Shown here: piece after piece, positions 61,941-64,000 of the stretch
Position numbering within the stretch: the first letter of the stretch is position 1
Layout of the letters: every line of letters starts with the position of its first letter
Assembly (NCBI GenBank): GCA_018223365.1
Contig: JAGTTP010000001.1
Location: forward strand, 186,001-250,000
Source: Clostridiaceae bacterium Marseille-Q4145
GTDB lineage: Bacteria; Bacillota; Clostridia; Lachnospirales; Lachnospiraceae
Reading direction: 5' to 3'
DNA length: 64,000 nt
Program-made: the position numbers and the translations under genes
The notes under the pieces: generated by a model
Seen by the model: only the letters and a program-made list of their open reading frames with translations
Database searches by the model: none
What the model was told of the DNA's origin: nothing

Positions 61941-61956
61941 AGTTCAAAAATGAACT
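61941..61956. promoter_or_regulatory. Palindromic operator at the start site of MATE gene 4
   Basis: AGTTCA and TGAACT flank four A residues exactly at the predicted transcription start. The form resembles MarR-type operators. No MarR or TetR gene is adjacent, so the regulator would be encoded elsewhere. Confidence 0.55.
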
Positions 61957-61994
61957 TTCTAAAAAAAGAGAAACTTAAAGGAGTGACACTGCTC

Positions 61995-63353
61995 ATGCAG
62001 AATAAGGAAGATTTTTTAGGTACTGAACCCATTGGAAAGCTGTTATTCCGACTTTCCATCCCCACGGTAGTCGCACAGCTCATTAACATGCTCTACAATA
62101 TCGTAGACCGCATCTATATCGGACACATTCCCGGCGAGGGAAGTCTTGCCCTCACAGGCGTCGGCGTCTGTATGCCGATTATCATGATTGTATCGGCATT
62201 TGCCGCACTCGTCAGCTCCGGCGGCGCACCGAGAGCCTCTATTTTTATGGGTAAAAAAGATCTGACATCCGCAGAAAAGATCTTAGGCAACTGTTTTGCA
62301 CTGCAGATCATCATTTCCTGCATTTTGACCGCAATCCTGCTTCGATTTAATGAACCGCTTTTGCTGGCCTTTGGTGCAAGTTCCAACACCATCAACTATG
62401 CAACCGCTTACATGCAGATTTATGCATTCGGAACGCTGTTCGTACAGCTGACCCTTGGCATGAATGCTTTCATCACTGCCCAGGGATTTACCACCATTTC
62501 TATGGTCTCCGTCCTGATCGGTGCAGTCTGCAACATCATTCTGGATCCGGTGTTTATCTTCGGATTCCATATGGGCGTACAGGGAGCTGCCCTTGCAACG
62601 GTTCTCTCCCAGGCAATTTCCTGCGTATGGGTCATCCGCTTTCTCTGCGGCAAGAAAACCCAGCTCCATATCCGTATCAATCATTTACGGCTGGAAGCTG
62701 CAACCATTCTGCCCTGTATTTTCCTTGGTCTTGCTGCTTTCATCATGCAGGCAAGTGAGAGTGTCATCGCCGTGTGCTTCAACTCCTCCCTGCTTCGCTA
62801 CGGCGGTGATATCGCAGTTGGAACCATGACGATCCTAACCAGTGTCATGCAGTTCGCCATGCTTCCGCTTCAGGGAATTGCCCAGGGTGCGCAGCCTATC
62901 TCCAGTTATAATTACGGTGCAAAAAATGCAGACCGCGTGAAGAAAACCTTCCATCTGCTGCTTCGTACCTGCCTGACCTATTCCCTCCTTCTGTGGGTTG
63001 CCGTACAGCTGGTTCCTCAGGTATTCATCAGCATCTTCACCTCCGACGCTGACCTGATCGCCTTTGCCACACCGGCACTTCGCATTTATTTCGGAGGTCT
63101 GGGACTCTTCGGCATCCAGATTGCCTGCCAGATGACCTTTACTTCTCTGGGAAAAGCAGTCAACTCCATCGTCGTGGCTATTGTCCGGAAATTTGTCCTG
63201 CTGCTTCCGCTCATCTACCTGATGCCTCATGTGGTATCCGACCCCACCACCGGCGTCTATATGGCAGAGCCCATTGCAGATGTGATCGCTGTCACCTTTA
63301 CCTGCATTCTGTTTGCCGTTCAGTTTAAGAAAGCACTGGCAGAAATTCGGTAA
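61995..63353 (+). CDS. MATE-family multidrug efflux protein (4 of 4)
   Basis: A 452-residue MatE transporter of the MepA-like type. It begins MQNKEDFLGTEPIGKLLFRL and has SIPTVVAQLINMLYNIVDRIYIG at residues of about 21-43. The ATG at 61995 follows AAAGGAGTG by about 11 bases; a start at 61950 is possible but lacks a site. A consensus promoter and an overlapping palindrome suggest inducible, repressor-controlled expression. It is divergent from the kinase gene. Confidence 0.92.
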   Translation: MQNKEDFLGTEPIGKLLFRLSIPTVVAQLINMLYNIVDRIYIGHIPGEGSLALTGVGVCMPIIMIVSAFAALVSSGGAPRASIFMGKKDLTSAEKILGNCFALQIIISCILTAILLRFNEPLLLAFGASSNTINYATAYMQIYAFGTLFVQLTLGMNAFITAQGFTTISMVSVLIGAVCNIILDPVFIFGFHMGVQGAALATVLSQAISCVWVIRFLCGKKTQLHIRINHLRLEAATILPCIFLGLAAFIMQASESVIAVCFNSSLLRYGGDIAVGTMTILTSVMQFAMLPLQGIAQGAQPISSYNYGAKNADRVKKTFHLLLRTCLTYSLLLWVAVQLVPQVFISIFTSDADLIAFATPALRIYFGGLGLFGIQIACQMTFTSLGKAVNSIVVAIVRKFVLLLPLIYLMPHVVSDPTTGVYMAEPIADVIAVTFTCILFAVQFKKALAEIR

Positions 63354-63377
63354 ATACCCGTCGTAAAAAATGAATAA

Positions 63378-63425
63378 TTCCAGGTATACCGACTGCTGAA
63401 ATACAGGTGGTCGGTACATCTGGAA
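63378..63425 (-). terminator. Imperfect long hairpin, probable terminator of the edge gene
   Basis: Arms TTCCAGGTATACCGAC and GTCGGTACATCTGGAA pair at 14 of 16 positions. On the minus strand it is followed by AATTATTCATTTTTT, 24 bases after the stop codon of the gene ending at 63449. It lies 25 bases past the MATE gene 4 stop and may slow that transcript too. Confidence 0.5.
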
Positions 63426-63448
63426 CGCTCCTAGTACTATTTGAAAAC

Positions 63449-63967
63449 TTATTTTAATTTGACAAATGGATATTTTCCATAAATATCATCGTTATTCCAT
63501 TCCGCAATACTCATGACATCCACTTTATCAATCATTTTTATTCCTGTATCAAGGCTCTCCTGCAGTGAAAATGGAAGCAACGTTTTCATACGCCCTCTTA
63601 ACCTTTTTCTCATCGTAGAATCACTTCCAGGTGCTTCTACCACATAAATGTAATGTACTGGTTTTCGCTTACCCAAAAGATACAGATAGTGATAAGAATC
63701 ATAAAATTTTCGAATTACTGAACCTACCTTTTTATCTTCCATAGGATTAAATGGCTTGGTCTTATAACTAAGTTCCACCGCTTTTTCAGTGTTGGCATTT
63801 TTATATTCCATTATCACAACATTTTCGGAATTTTCAATCATAAAATCTGCATCTGAAAGCTGTACTTTTGCATCATGGTAAATCTGATGAAGTTGATCTG
63901 ATGCCCAAATAGCCTGCGAACAATCCAATCCATACTCTTCATTTTCATCGGTAAAAATTTTTTTCAT
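63449..63967 (-). CDS. Hypothetical protein with PD-(D/E)XK nuclease-like core
   Basis: About 172 residues from an ATG at 63967 with a GAGG site 8 bases upstream; the frame runs on to the window edge, so a longer start is possible. Residues include SDADFMIENSENVVIMEYKN, in which an aspartate and the pair E-x-K follow the spacing of a PD-(D/E)XK metal-binding core (D...EYK). The protein is lysine-rich and AT-richer than its neighbours, with no signal peptide. I do not recognise a named family. The MATE gene on one side gives no functional clue. Confidence 0.55.
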   Translation of the reverse strand: MKKIFTDENEEYGLDCSQAIWASDQLHQIYHDAKVQLSDADFMIENSENVVIMEYKNANTEKAVELSYKTKPFNPMEDKKVGSVIRKFYDSYHYLYLLGKRKPVHYIYVVEAPGSDSTMRKRLRGRMKTLLPFSLQESLDTGIKMIDKVDVMSIAEWNNDDIYGKYPFVKLK

Positions 63968-64000
63968 TTTCATTTCCTCAAAGCCGATATACTTCATCCA

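Overview
The window looks like chromosome of a low-to-mid GC Gram-positive anaerobe of the Clostridia, most likely a gut Lachnospiraceae. This rests on glycyl-radical and activase genes, several Lachnospiraceae-type surface domains (Spy0128/FctA-like pilin, SpaA, InlB B-repeat, DUF6273), strong AGGAGG ribosome binding sites, consensus sigma-A promoters, a PfoR-like membrane protein and a JetABC/MksBEF-type SMC system. The genus cannot be fixed from the sequence alone. No rRNA, tRNA, CRISPR array or intact mobile element was found.

Positions 1-15.6 kb hold a nucleoside salvage region, all on the minus strand. A Crp/Fnr regulator, uridine phosphorylase, a YjjI-type glycyl radical enzyme with its YjjW activase, a BMP-type nucleoside ABC transporter (ATPase and two permeases), purine nucleoside phosphorylase, deoxyribose-phosphate aldolase, cytidine deaminase and phosphopentomutase read as one unit. 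Upstream of it is a second, almost identical copy of the ABC transporter (3,542 bp, exactly collinear, offset 7,795 bp), preceded by the only binding lipoprotein and by adenosine deaminase. Together they take up nucleosides, deaminate and phosphorolyse them, and feed pentose phosphate into central metabolism. A near-perfect palindrome is centred at about -41.5 of the predicted promoter of the Crp/Fnr gene.

15.6-24.6 kb is a tightly packed, often overlapping minus-strand run of housekeeping genes: FliB-like methylase, Map, GNAT, CapA-like lipoprotein, HAD phosphatases, HflX, DUF362, small alarmone synthetase and a nitrilase-family amidase. It starts at a promoter divergent from asnA-greA.

26.3-39.1 kb is a sortase-assembled pilus locus of the streptococcal FCT type. 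It encodes a signal-peptidase-like protein lacking both catalytic residues, a class B sortase, a backbone pilin with an IPTG sorting signal, a minor pilin, a giant SpaA-repeat adhesin that is frameshifted at an A5 run just before its C-terminal DUF6273 domain, and a CUB/Cna-B-like adhesin. Between the sortase terminator and the backbone pilin lie the debris of tyrosine recombinases and a short perfect inverted repeat.

39.1-46.7 kb is mixed: YbaK-like deacylase, an ABC ATPase/permease pair without binding protein, a P1 peptidase, an ECF S component with a long leader, an sdpR-sdpI pair with a clear operator, an SseB-like protein, a cupin and a PfoR-like PTS IIC protein. 46.7-52 kb is jetA-jetB-jetC with no jetD. 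52-64 kb carries an AraC regulator, purC, a MocR regulator and four MATE transporters in 8 kb, with a sugar kinase, an M20 peptidase pseudogene with an internal deletion, and an uncharacterised PD-(D/E)XK-like protein at the edge.
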